From Sambucus nigra (taxonomy: Eukaryota > Streptophyta > Magnoliopsida > Dipsacales > Adoxaceae): a DNA stretch of 64,000 nt. Shown piece after piece: positions 36,101-48,400 of this stretch. The notes beneath the pieces were generated by a model that saw only the letters and a list, made by a program, of their open reading frames with translations, did not search any database and was not told the DNA's origin. The DNA lies in assembly GCA_949130495.1 (NCBI GenBank), contig OX422214.1:1782046-1846045 (forward strand). The letters run 5' to 3'. The position numbers were made by a program, and so were the translations under genes. The stretch's first letter is position 1; each line of letters begins with the position of its first letter.

Positions 36101-37482
36101 AGGAGCCCCCTGATCAAACCAAAATTGACGACTACACCGATTGGGGTTGTAATGTTCGCTGGAATATCCCCACTCGGTGTAGGAAGGCAGATACCCCGGA
36201 GAAAGGAGAAGCACCACGGCCAACTGAGGATCTTCAATGTCTACCCCCACCTGTACCACCCTGGATTCGTGCTGAAAGAAATCACAAGTATGAACAAAGG
36301 CGTCCTCTCCGTAAGGCCTCATAACAAAGTCCTCAAAACGATCAATTGAGGCGATCAGCTCTTTTCGGCTCTGCCTCTTGTGATAAATGTAAGAGCGTGG
36401 GGGCAGAATGGTTTCCCCAGAAGGAGGACGGTTGGCCTTGGCCACCACAACAGGAAAGCGCACGTAAAGAAAGCTGGTTAGAAGGACGCTGTTAGCAAAA
36501 TTGGCCAGGTTATAACGGCCAAGTGATCGTTCCATGTCGAACAACGTTCTGTCAAGCCAGGTGTAGAGGGACCCTAGGGCAATTGCAGCCAAAGGAAGTT
36601 TGATGCCCCGGGCCAAATGAAGGGATATGTTGATAAGGTCCCTTCGGGGCTGATCGTTTGGTTTTCCCGTCAAAAGAAAAAGGGAAAGAATCACAAGGAT
36701 GTAAGCAGGGAGCCCTAACGAAGTACCTTGGCCAGGGGCATCCGTTGAAATTGAAGAACTACCTTCACTAGAACCCTTGAAGAAATAATTAATCAGCGGA
36801 GTGAAGGTAGCTTTGTTTGAAGAATCGATGCAACTTCGGCATATTCGGTCCAATGCCAAACGGTCAGCAGTCTCTTCGGCGTCGAGAGGCTCATCGGTAT
36901 AAGGCTCATGACCTGTTGCTTCGAGCCCCAGAAGCTCGCAGACATCTTCTAGGGTTATCGTGAACTCGCCCCACGCAATAATAAATGTGTGAGTCGTCAC
37001 GTTCCAACAAGAAACAAGAATGGGGAGAGCAGCATTATTTTTGGAGAGAGTAAACTTACCAAACCATTTGGCCCGTTGAAGGCCAATCTTACTCAAAATA
37101 TCACCATAGGAACTCACCATGTGAGAGTTCCAAGCAGCAAAATGGGCAGGAGAACCACCTGGTGCTTCGAAGTCAATTTGAGACCATTGGAAGTCCCCTC
37201 GCTCCAGACGAAACCGGAGAGTCCCCTCTGGAGGAAGAAATCCCACTTCGAGGGTTCTTTGTCCTCGTCACCCAGCACTAAGGTCTCAAACTTGCATTCA
37301 AAATTGACAGTCTTGTAAGCAGCAGCAAAGCCATCACTTTCACCAAAAATGGGAGAGCGACGATAAAACCTTAACTGTTCACGACGAACAACCTCCAAGG
37401 CAGAGGCACCAGTGGTGGTGGCAACAGCAGTAGCAGGCGGCGCACTGGTTAAAGAGATGGTGGGGTAACTTTGAGACGCCAT
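33184..37482 (-). pseudogene. Antisense plant-mobile-domain (PMD) gene with introns, carried by the Tat element
   Basis: Minus strand, starting MASQSYPTISLT at 37482. Exon 1 runs 37482-35273 and contains the PMD: the motif WNVTTHTFIIAWGEFTITLE followed by DVCELLGL, then LDRTLFDMERSLGRYNLANF. Likely later exons: 35183-34866, 34604-34392 and 33840 to about 33184. Donors (GAG|GTATGT, GAG|GTAATT, CAG|GTACTT) and acceptors (TGCAG, TTGCAG, TTCTCAG) are good, and all four exons join in phase 0. A further candidate exon at 34791-34682 would break the frame and is probably skipped or decayed. The C-terminal exon is rich in Glu, Lys and Leu and probably forms a coiled coil (EIKKAEEALRLVKLKRERLL). Damage: a frameshift near 37200-37246 and one in-frame TAA at 36086-36088. 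PMD proteins occur in plant transposons and in host MAIL1-type proteins; the biochemical role here is unknown. Confidence 0.75.
33874..34380. repeat. 57-bp tandem repeat, nearly nine copies, in an intron of the antisense gene
   Basis: Unit of the type TTGTTAAGTCACCGTTATAA followed by GGTGGAGATTATATAAAAATCTTAACAAGTGTTTTCA-like sequence, each with only a few changes. Units alternate between GTTTTCGTTG and GTTTTCATTG variants. The array fills most of the predicted intron 34391-33841. Confidence 0.93.
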
Positions 37483-38290
37483 GACAGATTGTTAGAGCAA
37501 ACAAAAAACAACCTTGAGTCAGAGGAGCCTGAGCACGACAATGGCGGAAGAACAACCACAGGAGGTGGCGAAGAAGATGAGAGCAAGAACAGGACGGCAC
37601 AAGGTCGAACAACAATAGAGGTTTCAGACGATCAACAATGGAAGCTCTTTCTCTCTCTCTCTAAAAAAAACGAAGGAAATTTGAAGCAAGTAGTGGGAAA
37701 GCAAGAAAAAGAATGGTTTTAAGTGATTTGGCCATTTAATTTTTAAAGTTCGTCGTTTAAGTTTCCCACCATTGCACGTGTGTGGCCGCCTGCAATCATT
37801 TCAAATGTACACGTGGCACTTCGGGAAGTGTTCTGACATGGAAAAGACAATGCTACGTCATTCAATGACGTGACACCTGGGGAACTGCCATCAATTAATG
37901 AAGTGACACCTAGGGAACAACCACCGTTACCTTCCTAAGCAAGATTGAGTTTTGGGCGTCAAGATTTTCTCTGACATATCTAATAACCCCTCCCCCCCCA
38001 ACGAAGAAGGTGTCCCAACGGTTCAAAAAAGCCACAATGTCCCCTCGATAGAAGCTCAAACGTTGTTTAGTTATGACTCAGTTAAATCGGGGAGAATTTT
38101 TTGCTTTTTCGAACATTACTGGGAGAATATTAGCAGGTCCTTCGGGAGAATTTCAGATATTCAAGTTGGAACAGTTGAGGCTCAGCATCAGAAAAAAGCT
38201 ACAGGCCAGACAGAGAAGGTTCATCGGATTAAGAAGTTTTCGTGGAGGCACTTCTTGTTCCCACAACAAATCCCTCCACGAAGGGGCAAA
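37483..38290. other. Tat element region between the antisense gene start and the 3' LTR
   Basis: Presumably the promoter of the antisense gene plus the element's 3' untranslated end. A plus-strand open frame (38073-38306) ends beside the LTR and has no domain I recognise. AAGGGGCAAA just before 38291 is the likely polypurine tract. Confidence 0.5.
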
Positions 38291-38364
38291 TGTAGAGGGG
38301 GCCTGAAGGTAATCCTGGGATTAGGGATAATCCACCAATTAGCAATAGTGTTCTAAGGATAAGA

Positions 38365-38660
38365 TCAGCGTGGCAACTCAAGCATGGCATCTTGGTGAGG
38401 CAACTCAAGCGTGGCATCTTGGTGAGGCAGATCAGCATGGCAACTCAAGCGTGGCAGCTTCGGGAGGCAGATCAGCGTGGCAACTCAAGCGTGGCAGCTT
38501 GGGGAGGCAGATCAGCGTGGCAACTCAAGCATGGCATCTTGGTGAGGCAGATCAGCGTGGCAACTCAAGGAGGCAGATCAGCGTGGCAACTCAAGCGTGG
38601 CATCTTGGTGAGGCAACTCAAGCGTGGCATCTTGGTGAGGCAGCTTGGCGTGGCAACTCG
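38365..38660 (+). repeat. Minisatellite in the Tat LTR
   Basis: Mixed units of GTGGCAACTCAAGC, GTGGCATCTTGGTGAGGCA and GATCAGC in changing order, about ten copies. It gives spurious His/Trp/Gly-rich open frames in two phases. Confidence 0.9.
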
Positions 38661-39301
38661 TACTTTAGCTTATTGTTACTTTGCCATATTATAGCTTTAT
38701 TTATATTTACTACGAGTTGTAATGACTGTAATGTTGTAACGAGAATAATGAATGGGCGTGAGGTCGAACGGTACTCGCGAGAGACCAGGCTTGGCAGGGC
38801 CTGGGAGAGCTTTCATGCTCTATCGAACAACCTCACCGTGGGAACTTTAGAGGGATTTGGTTTGGAGGATTGAGAAGTGGGGCACCGTTGGGGCTTGTCC
38901 TGACCATCTTAGATACACCTGGTAAAACACCGAAGGACCCTGACCGTGGAACCTCAAGCGGAGCAGCTTGGAGTTCCATCGGGCATTAAGTTATGAACCA
39001 AACAACCCTCTACTTAAAAGTCACATCCACTGTGGGTGATGTCACTAGCCTTCTAAACAATGTCAGACATGCACTTGAGTAAACCACCGTGGTATTTGGG
39101 GCTGTCAGATAGTTGGTGAGCTACCTCTGCAACAACAACCCCCTGACATACAGTGGTTAGGCAAAAGGCATGTCTTGGCATTTAATGTTTATGACGTAGG
39201 AGACAACTAGTGCATCAGGCATTTAATGTTGTGACATAAAGTATGAGGGATGTCTTTCATAGTCATTAATGACTGAGTTGCCTCGGGGGTGGTGTGGGGG
39301 G

Positions 39302-39310
39302 CTATTTAAG
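39302..39310 (+). promoter_or_regulatory. TATA-like box of the Tat LTR
   Basis: CTATTTAAGG lies within a G-rich then C-rich context, followed about 30 bases on by purine-rich leader sequence; this is the arrangement of a plant LTR core promoter. No transcript evidence. Confidence 0.45.
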
Positions 39311-39736
39311 GACCCCAACCACCTCTGAGGAAAGGATGATCTTTTGAGAGTTCAAAAGTTATTACTAGAGAAATTTATTTACTAGAGAGAGATTTATTAA
39401 AAGAACCAGAGAGTTCTGCCACCCACCATTTTTGTCATTTATTACGAAGCTTTTAATACATAACAGAGATCCTTGAGAGTTTTAGTATGTTTTGCCTGCC
39501 TACTAAGGTGTATCTAGGGTGCTTACTTCTCTCTCCCTCTAGCTAAGTTATTTCTAAAGTTCTTTATTATATTGTGAGTTATACACGAGAGATTTGTGAG
39601 TATAAGATGGGTTCCATACATTCCAAACTGCTCTTTGTGTCTTGTGGCTAAATCACTAGTGCTTTTCTAACTAACCTTGTCATCACCATACTTAAAAGGG
39701 GTTACGCCTCCATCTTATCTAAACTACCCTCTTACA

Positions 39737-40223
39737 GTATCTATATATATGATATTTGTCTTTGCCCTGCTTTTATTGTCCATATGCTTTCATGTCTTAT
39801 CACTTTAAGCTTCCACATGTTGTTTATTAGTTCTTTATCCTTTGCCTATTCCTGAACAAAAAGGGGGAGAATGATGATAGGGGGAGAAATGGTATCTAAT
39901 CCTATTATTATCGTCTCTTAGTTTGGGGAGATTTATCTTAGGGGGAGACGTCTTTCTAAGTATGTCATGTGTTTAAAAGGGAGAATTAATTTAGGGGGAG
40001 TAATTAATTAATTGCATTTAATATTTTGATATTCCCTATGCATTTGATGAGTTTGCTTAAGTGTGCAGGAATTATATACTAAAGCGGCAACTTTCTATGG
40101 CAAAGCGTTTGATCCTTGGGTTGAGTCAAGTTTGGGCGGGGTATGTTTTGAGTCTAGTAGAGCTTGACGGCCCTTTAGGATTTTTGTTTGGTTTTTGTCC
40201 CGGAATAGCCAAAGGGGGAGATT
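39737..40223 (+). other. 3' tail of copia element E with repeated polypurine tracts
   Basis: Non-coding. Contains AAAAAGGGGGAGA (39858), ATAGGGGGAGAAA (39877), TTAGGGGGAGAC (39938), AAAAGGGAGAA (39974), TTAGGGGGAG (39991) and, directly before the 3' LTR, AAAGGGGGAG (40211-40220). SIRE-type copia elements are known for multiple polypurine tracts here. Only the last is in position to prime plus-strand synthesis of the LTR. Confidence 0.75.
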
Positions 40224-41834
40224 TGTAAGGACAGAAATTTCCAATTGAGTCCATATATAGTTTTGGCTCAATTCCGGACAAAAACATTTATTCATAGGAT
40301 AGTATTCAATTGTAATATTCTCAAGCCTATTAAGTGTGTGTTGAAGACGTAGCGGCAAAGAATATAAAGCTTCATCAAAATGCCGGTTTGCGTGCCTCGT
40401 TTCTACGTCATCAACTAAGGTTCCATGGTCCCAAGGTATGAATGAAATTATATTTATATAGGAGCTTGGAACAATATTTATTGGGTGTTAGGTGTAATAA
40501 AAACTGCATTTTATTTTCAGAAAGAATCAATTAGAACTTTAAAATAAGTATATAAAAGTTTTTGGGCCAAAATCGAATTTTACAAACTTTCTGGTCGTTC
40601 ATTAGAAATGTCGTTCGAACCAGTTTTTTCGTTCGAACCAGGTTTCGTTCGAACGAGTTTCTCGTTCGAACCAGTTTTCGTTCGAACGAGTTTGCAAACG
40701 ACCCTAAACTGGTCAGTCGTTTGATATGTCGTTCGAACGAGTTTGGGCGTTCTAACGAGATATCTAACGAGTTTCTAATGAGCCCAGGCTGGTTGCTCGT
40801 TAGAAGTCTCATTCGAACGAGAGTCAAGTTCGTTCGAACGAGACGCCAGGGCAGGAGCAGTTTTGGGCTGTTTTTGGCAGTTTTCACCCACTTTCCCCAC
40901 TTGGTTTTTAACCAACTTTTTCAAGACTTATTAAGGACGAGAAACACATTTTTCTAATTAACTTTTCCAACCTAGTTTATCTCCTAGAGAGAGTTTGAGA
41001 GCAAAAAGAGTTTAGGAAAATGTTCAAGTTTTGAGGGTTGTTTTTTAAAGAAAAATACATATACCACTCTAGTGTTTTACACCCAATTGTGTTTATCCAA
41101 GTTTCTATATTTATATCAATTGCTTGGAGTTTTGGCACCGGTTTATCTCTACCGAATGCAAGAAGAGAAGTTTTTGGTTTGCTTCTACATCCATCAAAGA
41201 AGAAGACTTTTTGTTGAAGATTCTACCCACTCAGAGAAAGGCTCCATGCTTGGGTGACGGTGACCATATAAAGTCCCATCGGTGGATTCCGAGACCGCGG
41301 TGGTGTTCCGTGGTTGTTCGCTGGGAAGAGGTTTCTACGAGAAGGAGCGTTGAGGCTTGAGAGGGATCGAGTCAGTCGTTGTAAGTCTATCTGTCTTGTA
41401 ATTGTAATTCCGTATCTAGTGGACTTGTGGCTAGGGCCGTCCGAGGTTGTTTCCCGTCTTGGGTTTTTCCTCGTACATCTCGGCGTAGTGTGATATTGTT
41501 TATTTGTTCTTGCTCAATAATTTAGAATCCATGCTTAGGATAATTTCAAGATAAAATTTGGTTTAATTTATCACACTCATTTAATTTGGGACTTAATTAA
41601 ATATTGGGTAAATTTGGTTTATTCAAGTCATTTGCTAAAATTGGTTTCGCCTAAACTTTGGATAATTGGAAATTCTGACTTAGGAAAATTCTAGGACTTG
41701 GATTTAATTAAAACTTGTTGTTGTTAATTTTTTGGAAGTTGAACCATCACCTTTATAACGCTTCCGCGTCTCTATTGAGTTTAATTTTAAAAAGGAAATT
41801 AAATATTTTAAATTGGGACAATCTGCTCTTTTCA
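40224..41834 (+). repeat. 3' LTR of copia element E
   Basis: TGTAAGGACAG to CTCTTTTCA, followed by the GCTAC duplication. The last bases read TTTTCA where the 5' copy reads TTTACA. Confidence 0.95.
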
Positions 41835-41839
41835 GCTAC

Positions 41840-44800
41840 GAATTATAATGGACGTGACTCATTACATGAAATTCAGTGTGATTCGAACACCGAACATTTT
41901 AGCACGACTAGCGAGGGTCGTAAGAAGAACTACGGGAGAAGAGGCTCAATAGAAGACATAGAGTAATTAGGGGAAGAGTGATTGGGACAAAAATCACCAC
42001 GAGAATTACCTAAGTAAGAGGTAGTAAAAATTGTTACTTAGGAACTGTGGGTTCCCAAGGCACACTTATAGATAACGGTGGAATGATTTCAGGACCACCT
42101 AGCATAATTGATTAAAAAGGGAAATCAGGGGTACTCTTTTGAAAACCTATAGGTGAAGATGAAGAAAATAAAATGAGAAAGTGTAACAGACCAGCGGAGG
42201 TAGAAAATCCGAAGGCAATTGTGTAGAGTGGGGCGTGATGACACTCAGAATTTAATTTGGAGTTAAAAGCTACAGCTCTTAGGAGCATCGTGTAGTGATT
42301 AGAGACAATCACCATACATGAAGAAGTGTGTTTGAAATTTAGAGAGAAATTTAGGTATGATTTGACTGTGAAGTCTTCCATTCGATGTGGTAACAAAATG
42401 TGAGTGAAATTTTGATGTTAAAATGATGGGTAAGATGGAAACCGATCATAAGAGAGAGGTTGAATTACATAATGAACTTCATACCTAGCAGAGGGGTATA
42501 AATTATCTAAAGGGTTTATAGTTGATAAAGAACCCGTGAGCAGAATACTAGTATGGATGAGAAATCCATCTAGGATTACTAATGTTGATGTCGTCAAGTT
42601 ATACGGTTGCTAATGATTGCAGTCCTTCCAAGAGAAGGGAGTAAAGAGGGTTAACGAACCTGCTGAAGAGAAGAAACTGAAGTTAATGGTGTTAGTGAAA
42701 CCCCACGTGAGAGTATACCCAATAGGGAACTTTATTAGATGATGTTAAGTGATTAACTTCAAGAGGATGATGAAGTCAATCAGGCTGTAGAGGCCAACCA
42801 TAGTTCTGAATAGCTAGCATAGCCAAAGGGACAATGGAAGAATAATAGTGAGTTGAGACTGTCGGTCCGAGAGAAGGACAATCCCAAAATGGTCAGTGGG
42901 ACCAATGATGGGAAATAGTTCGTGAAGTTTTCCTTATGTGAAGGAAGTAGAACTACAAGTGTTGAATGTGTCCACAATTGAGAAGTGAGACCGAAGAGAT
43001 TAGAAACGGTAAACCGTGCCAGTTAGGCATAACGACTGGAGGAGCGAGACTTCCAGCAAAAGAATTTGGGGTCAAGAGAATTAGGCCCAGGAAATTTATA
43101 ACCCGAGAGTGATGGGTTCAGGCTGGACCAGTGGAGTCCTCGTTAATAGTAGCATACAGTATGTCAGGGTCTATGGGACCCAGGATGTAAACTGGAGCTT
43201 AATAAAGCTATATTTGAGACCTGGAAAGTTTGGGCCAACGTTTCAATAATGGGATTGAAACCCATAAGATGGAATAAATTTTCCATGGTGAGAGGGGACA
43301 ACTATAGGATGAAATCCTAGGATTTATGACAATGGTATATGTTCATGGGTCGTGATGGCAGCCACGTGCTGAGACCCTGTGATTTCGCGAGACTGGTGAG
43401 GTTTTGCTTCTTCCTTGTGAGAAAAGTATAGATTCTAATGACATGGGTGTGCCACAACTTTTATGTACATTGAAAACCCTAAACTTCGCGTGCGGGTCGA
43501 GTTTAGTGGGAACATTAGTTTTAACAGTCTTGTTACAAACGTATTTCTCGTTGTTAGCAGGGCATTTTGATGATTGCCCGTGAATAAATCGGGTGGGCCC
43601 TAAGAATATGTTTTGTTGTTATAATTTACTACTGCATTGAGTCAGTTTTAGTAAAGTTTATTATGGTATGTGTAGTGATTATCTACCATATGGTTAAACG
43701 ATAGTAAAAATGTAGTGATATGACTATCGTGCCAGATACTCCGGGAGGAGTGATCTTAGTTTTGTGCGGTGCCACCTGAAATAGGGTTGGGCCCATATAT
43801 GAGTATATATATGAAACTTTCATGGTATTATAGACCTCAGCGAGTATAGTGTCTAATTATATGTAATTTTTGAGCATAGGAATTTATTTGTCTGTTAAGA
43901 CCTAGAATACATTGTGTTCTTATCGAGCGGCGAAAAATAGCTCGTTATATATTTATAGCGCCAAGTACTGGGGATAGTGAGAGCTCTTCATGTTACATTT
44001 TTAGAGACATGAGAGTGGACGAGTAAAACTTTTATGTCACAATACGTAGATTGTGGGAAAGTACATAGTAGGTACTGAAGGCCTTACGGACCTCAATAAC
44101 CGACTAGGTTAGATACTAGTGTATCGGGGGGGGGGGGTTCCTGTTTGGATTTCGCTTTGCGAGACATCCCATGCATGAAACTAGCAAACATTGGGAGTTG
44201 GAGAGAAGTTTGGTCGATAGTACATAAGTTTTGTATGTGGAATTATTATGCCTATAAAGGAATATAATTGAGAGTTAATAATTCTTTTATGACTTAAGGC
44301 TAATAGAGTCGTCTAGCCTTAGTATTTTTCGGAATAGATGAATGAAGCCATTGAAAGATGGTTTAAGTCATGACTAGTGGGGTGGTTGAGTGCAACCCTG
44401 CCACATCAGCATACCGAGTGTGCAAGAATTGAGGTAAGAATATTTTATGTCTTTAGTATAATGATGTGTGAGGCATAGGGTGTATGGGCGCCCTAAGGGA
44501 TTGAATTAGGTAGTGGATTATGATTAGCATGTGAATTTGATTACATGTAGTCGGGTAAGCCGAAGCTTATTAATGAAGTTTTGTCAGAGACTTACGTTTC
44601 AAGATTAGTTGAAATTTATTCAAGAAAGACAAGATGTGTCAGAATACAAACAACAGTGGTGATGGGTTTAATGTAGAGTAACCTTCAAAGTTAGTCTGCA
44701 GTGGGTCAGCTAACTGTTAGAAAAGGGCGGACAATTCGAAACCGGTAGGGGCTTCTTCGACTAAAGAATGGAAAAGTATTCCCAAGGATCTTCTCATGTA

Positions 44801-45485
44801 TCTGGGATGGTCATATTATAAGTACTAAAATGCGATTGAGTACGACCTAATACCCACAGAGGGATGGTTAGGACAAGTGGTCTAATCGGATGCGGGAGAG
44901 AAAATTTTATGTGAACTGTGAGATCTTAAGGGAGGACGCGAGTAGTTCTTTCCACTAGTGGAGTTTGTGTTCAAATAATTCCTATAATATCACGTTCGGG
45001 AAGAGTGCTAGTGGAAGTATGGCACGATAAACTTTGTTGTTGTCCTAATTGATAGTTAAAGGTGAGGGACCAGTTATGACTACAAATGTCAGAGAAGAAT
45101 CGATACTATCGTATATATTATGTGGAAATATATATTGCACCCCCAATTTACTTGTATGAATGACACGAGACGAAGTCGTATGTATATGAAAAGAGTATAA
45201 ATCTACTAAAATGCTAATAGTAGAAGACTAGATAGTGAATATCTAAAATAATGTTGAAGTAGTGAAACTTAAGCAGAAAGGCTTGGGCAAGAGCGTATAC
45301 GACAGGCTAACCTGGAGTTTAAAGCAAACACATGTGAAGTGTTCATTATTAAGGGTATGTGATAGCGTACTATATGGGTGGTACGGAGTAGCTTACTTGT
45401 GAGCTTCGGGATGCGATGCATAATATTTTTACAGCGTTGTATGTACCTGGTGTACTTTTTCCAAATTTCGGGACGAAATTCTGTT
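41840..45485 (+). pseudogene. pol: Worn internal region of chromovirus B with pol remnants
   Basis: No open frame reaches 100 codons. At about 44950-45005 the sequence aligns with the element A integrase stretch at 18090-18140 (PLVEF then AYNNS in A), here with stops. The last bases, CAAATTTCGGGACGAAATTC, match the end of pol in A (CGAATTTCGGGATGAAATTC). A G12 run (44126-44137) and a single copy of the LTR D repeat (GGATTTCGCTTTGCGAGACA, about 44147) interrupt it, so other insertions or rearrangements have occurred. Confidence 0.65.
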
Positions 45486-45498
45486 GTAAGGGGGAGTA
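45486..45498 (+). other. Polypurine tract of element B
   Basis: GTAAGGGGGAGTA directly before the 3' LTR. Confidence 0.88.
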
Positions 45499-48400
45499 TG
45501 TAACACCCCGTATTTTTGACGATTTAAATAATTATATGATTAATTATTATTATAGGAATAAATATGTGATTAATTATTGTTGTTGGATTAATTAAATTAA
45601 AATGTGAGAAATTAATTTGTTATTAATCCGGTTTTAAAATAATTATTAACTAGCGTGCCAAGGGTTAATACTTATTTTTGTGACCTGTTAAATATTACCG
45701 TGTGATATGTAACATGGAATTATGATATTTGATAAATTGTCGTAAGTGAGAAATACGGCAGTTTGGTAATTTAAGTCTGACACGCGTGTGAGTCGTGTCG
45801 GGACTAATTGAATGGAATAAAAAGAGAATTTATTTTTATTAACTCGGATGGTCATTTCGAGTGCGCCGTTGAGTTCGGAAGGGTCGAGATAGTCAAAATA
45901 GTATACACGGGTGTTTAGTTTGGGTCGCGGGGCGATTTTAGGCCTAACCGGCACCCCGAGAGGGCATTTTGGTAAATTGTACTTTTGGGCTAAATTAATG
46001 GACGAAAATTGGGATTAATTATATCAGTTAAGGAAAGGACATTAGGGTTAATAGGTTACACAAATCAAGAACGGCCATGGAGGGTGTGAGGGAGAACCAA
46101 TTTCCAAGAGAGAAGGCTCATTTAGCATCACCTTGCTCAACCGTGACCACCAACGCATAGATCGCGAAGAGAGGAATGCGTATATACCAACATCACCAAC
46201 GGATCAGACCGTCATATTCGAGGCAAGTGTTTATTACTTTCTTTCTGTTAGCAATAATCATGCTCATGTTAGTCTAGGTGGAATTAATCATGATTTATAT
46301 GTTAATTTAGGTGAAAATTGGAGATTTAAATTATGATTAAGGATTGGTTTAATTAGTGGTTTGAATTCATTCATTTATGTAGAGGATTAATCATGGAATT
46401 GGATTATATATTGATGAAATAATCTGGGTTGATTAGGTTTTTGAATTGGAATTTGGAAAACTAGGGTTCATGTGAATTAATTTGGGGCTTTATGTAATTA
46501 TGATGATTAATAACGAATTAAGGATCCTAGGATGATAAAAATGATCTATAACCTGTTAGGGGTTGATGGGTATTGATAATGATTTGTTAGGAATTGAATC
46601 TTAGAGGTTTTTAGGTTCAAAAATGCTGAAAAACGTTGAAGTTTGGGGAAGAAGACGAACAGTGCAATCTCGCGCGATCTCGTACGAAGTGGTTCAAACG
46701 AGATGGAGATCTTGCACGAAGTCGTTCGAGCGAGATGGCATCTCACGCGAAGCCGCTCGAACGACATGTGGAAGTCGTTCAAACGACAACCCTTCTGGTT
46801 TGAGGGACAGAGGGAATTTTGGGGATTTTTCTCAAAGTCTAGTTTTGAACTTACCGGTTTATTGGAGTGAGAGGAACTGCCAATTAGTAAATTTAAATAA
46901 GATGAAATTTCAGGAAAGTATGTGAGAATAAATACTTTAATTATTTCGGTATAGAGAGGGAGAGTATACCTTGGAGATTACGAGAGCAATAGTAATCTAA
47001 ATATTTATACAATACGTAGAGATGAGATTAAAATACGTACGATGAGTATAGATGTAGGTTGGAGAAATACTTACAAATTATAATAGGACGTGTGTATGCC
47101 TATTATGTGATATTATTGTTAACAGCACTAATGGGTGATAACTCGGGGGTGCAAGAACCTTATAGTTAAGAGCACTAATGAGTGATAACTCGGGGGTGCA
47201 GAAACTCTATTATTAAGTGTACTAATGGGTGATAACCCGAGGGTACAAAGATGATTATTGTTAGGCGCACTAATGGTTGATAACTCGGGGGTGCTGAATG
47301 ATTATTGATAGGTGCATTAATGGCAGCTAACTCGAGGATGCAATATTCTATTGTTAGGCACACTAATGGGTGATAGCCCGGGGGTGCTGAATTATTATTG
47401 ATAGGTGCATTAATGGGTGCTAACCCGGGGATGCATGATTTTCTGGATATGTGCACTAATGGGACTTAGCCAGGGGTCCAGGATTAGTATATATATATAT
47501 GTATAGGGATGATGTGACTATATATATATATATGGACTTGTGAGTATTACTACCGTGTGAAATTAGTAGATTTGGTAATAATAATAATTATTACATTGTA
47601 CCATGCGGTCTTAATCTAAAGGTGCAGGATTAGTGTATATATATTGGGATGATGAGACTATATATATGTATGAGTGTACTTGGGTAACTTTCTACTTTGT
47701 GAGACTAGTAGGTAAAATGAAAATGAGAAGTAAAACGATCTTAGTGAATAAAACATTAACCATTCAAATGGTGAATAATGAAATTTAGTATGTGAGATAA
47801 ACTATCTGAATAGCGTATTGTATGGGCGATACGGGAACACTACTTGTGAGCATAGTTAGTATTAGTATGGTTTCTGACTAGTTAGACTGGGAGGTACAAC
47901 TAGGTGAAGATTAGATGTACGTTAGGCGTGCACAATAGATGAGAGGTGAGAAACTCATGTGAGAGTTCGATAACTAACATGATTATAAGACTTGTTTTAA
48001 GAACCAGTTTTAAATACTTGCTAAATCATTTTTACACATCGGGCTCTGACTCGTTTCTTGTATCTCTTCTCTCTTTTTCTATATATATGTATTATATCAT
48101 GTGCTCAGCCACAGGAGTATCAGATTTAGAGATTTGGATTGCTTGACGTGCTGCAGCTGCTGTGGAAGTTGTAGGTCCTTGTAGTAGACGCATCTATCCT
48201 TTCCATTCAGTTTTATCTAGACTTCTTATTTAGGGCATATGTCGCCCACTTCTAGTTCTTTCATCAGAGTTATTGTATTCAGTTTAGTTGATGGTTTGGA
48301 GTTTTGAACTGAGAGTTTTACTCAGTCTTATTTATTGCATTACTTTATTCACGTTCAGTATTTATTTACATTCCTATGTGTGGTTAATGGTTTATATTTT

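Larger units (their letters stand above)
32976..39736 (+). mobile_element. 5'-deleted Tat/Ogre-lineage gypsy element inside copia E
   Basis: Holds a short sense integrase fragment, an antisense multi-exon gene, and a 1446-bp 3' LTR (38291-39736). The 5' LTR, gag and most of pol are missing, so no target duplication can be checked. Integrase type, and an extra antisense gene between pol and the 3' LTR, fit the Tat lineage, in which additional ORFs (some antisense, some with plant-mobile-domain similarity) have been reported. Confidence 0.75.
38291..39736 (+). repeat. 3' LTR of the Tat element
   Basis: Begins TGTAGAGGGGGCCTG and ends CTCTTACA; the next bases return to copia-type sequence. The boundaries rest on the TGTA...TACA ends, the adjoining purine tract and the change in sequence character, because the partner LTR is missing. 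Confidence 0.7.
30424..41834 (+). mobile_element. Ty1/copia element E (SIRE/Maximus-like), with nested Tat element
   Basis: LTRs 30424-32018 and 40224-41834 (1595 and 1611 bp, nearly identical by eye), flanked by GCTAC (30419-30423, 41835-41839). A primer site for initiator tRNA-Met follows the 5' LTR, then a gag pseudogene. The pol region is absent. After the nested Tat remnant comes a 3' tail rich in polypurine tracts. Gag type and repeated polypurine tracts suggest the SIRE/Maximus clade; that assignment is less certain than copia itself. Confidence 0.9.

Noticed and set aside
33184..37482. PMD gene as an ordinary host gene
   Set aside because: It lies between a Tat integrase fragment and a Tat-type LTR within a copia element, matches extra ORFs known from that lineage, and is broken.
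38370..38873. 167-codon repetitive frame with Trp, His and Gly
   Set aside because: Produced by the minisatellite in the Tat LTR; a similar product appears in a second frame.
44126..44137. G12 run as a functional G-quadruplex
   Set aside because: A single homopolymer with no spaced G-tracts around it; more likely slippage or a sequencing-prone run.
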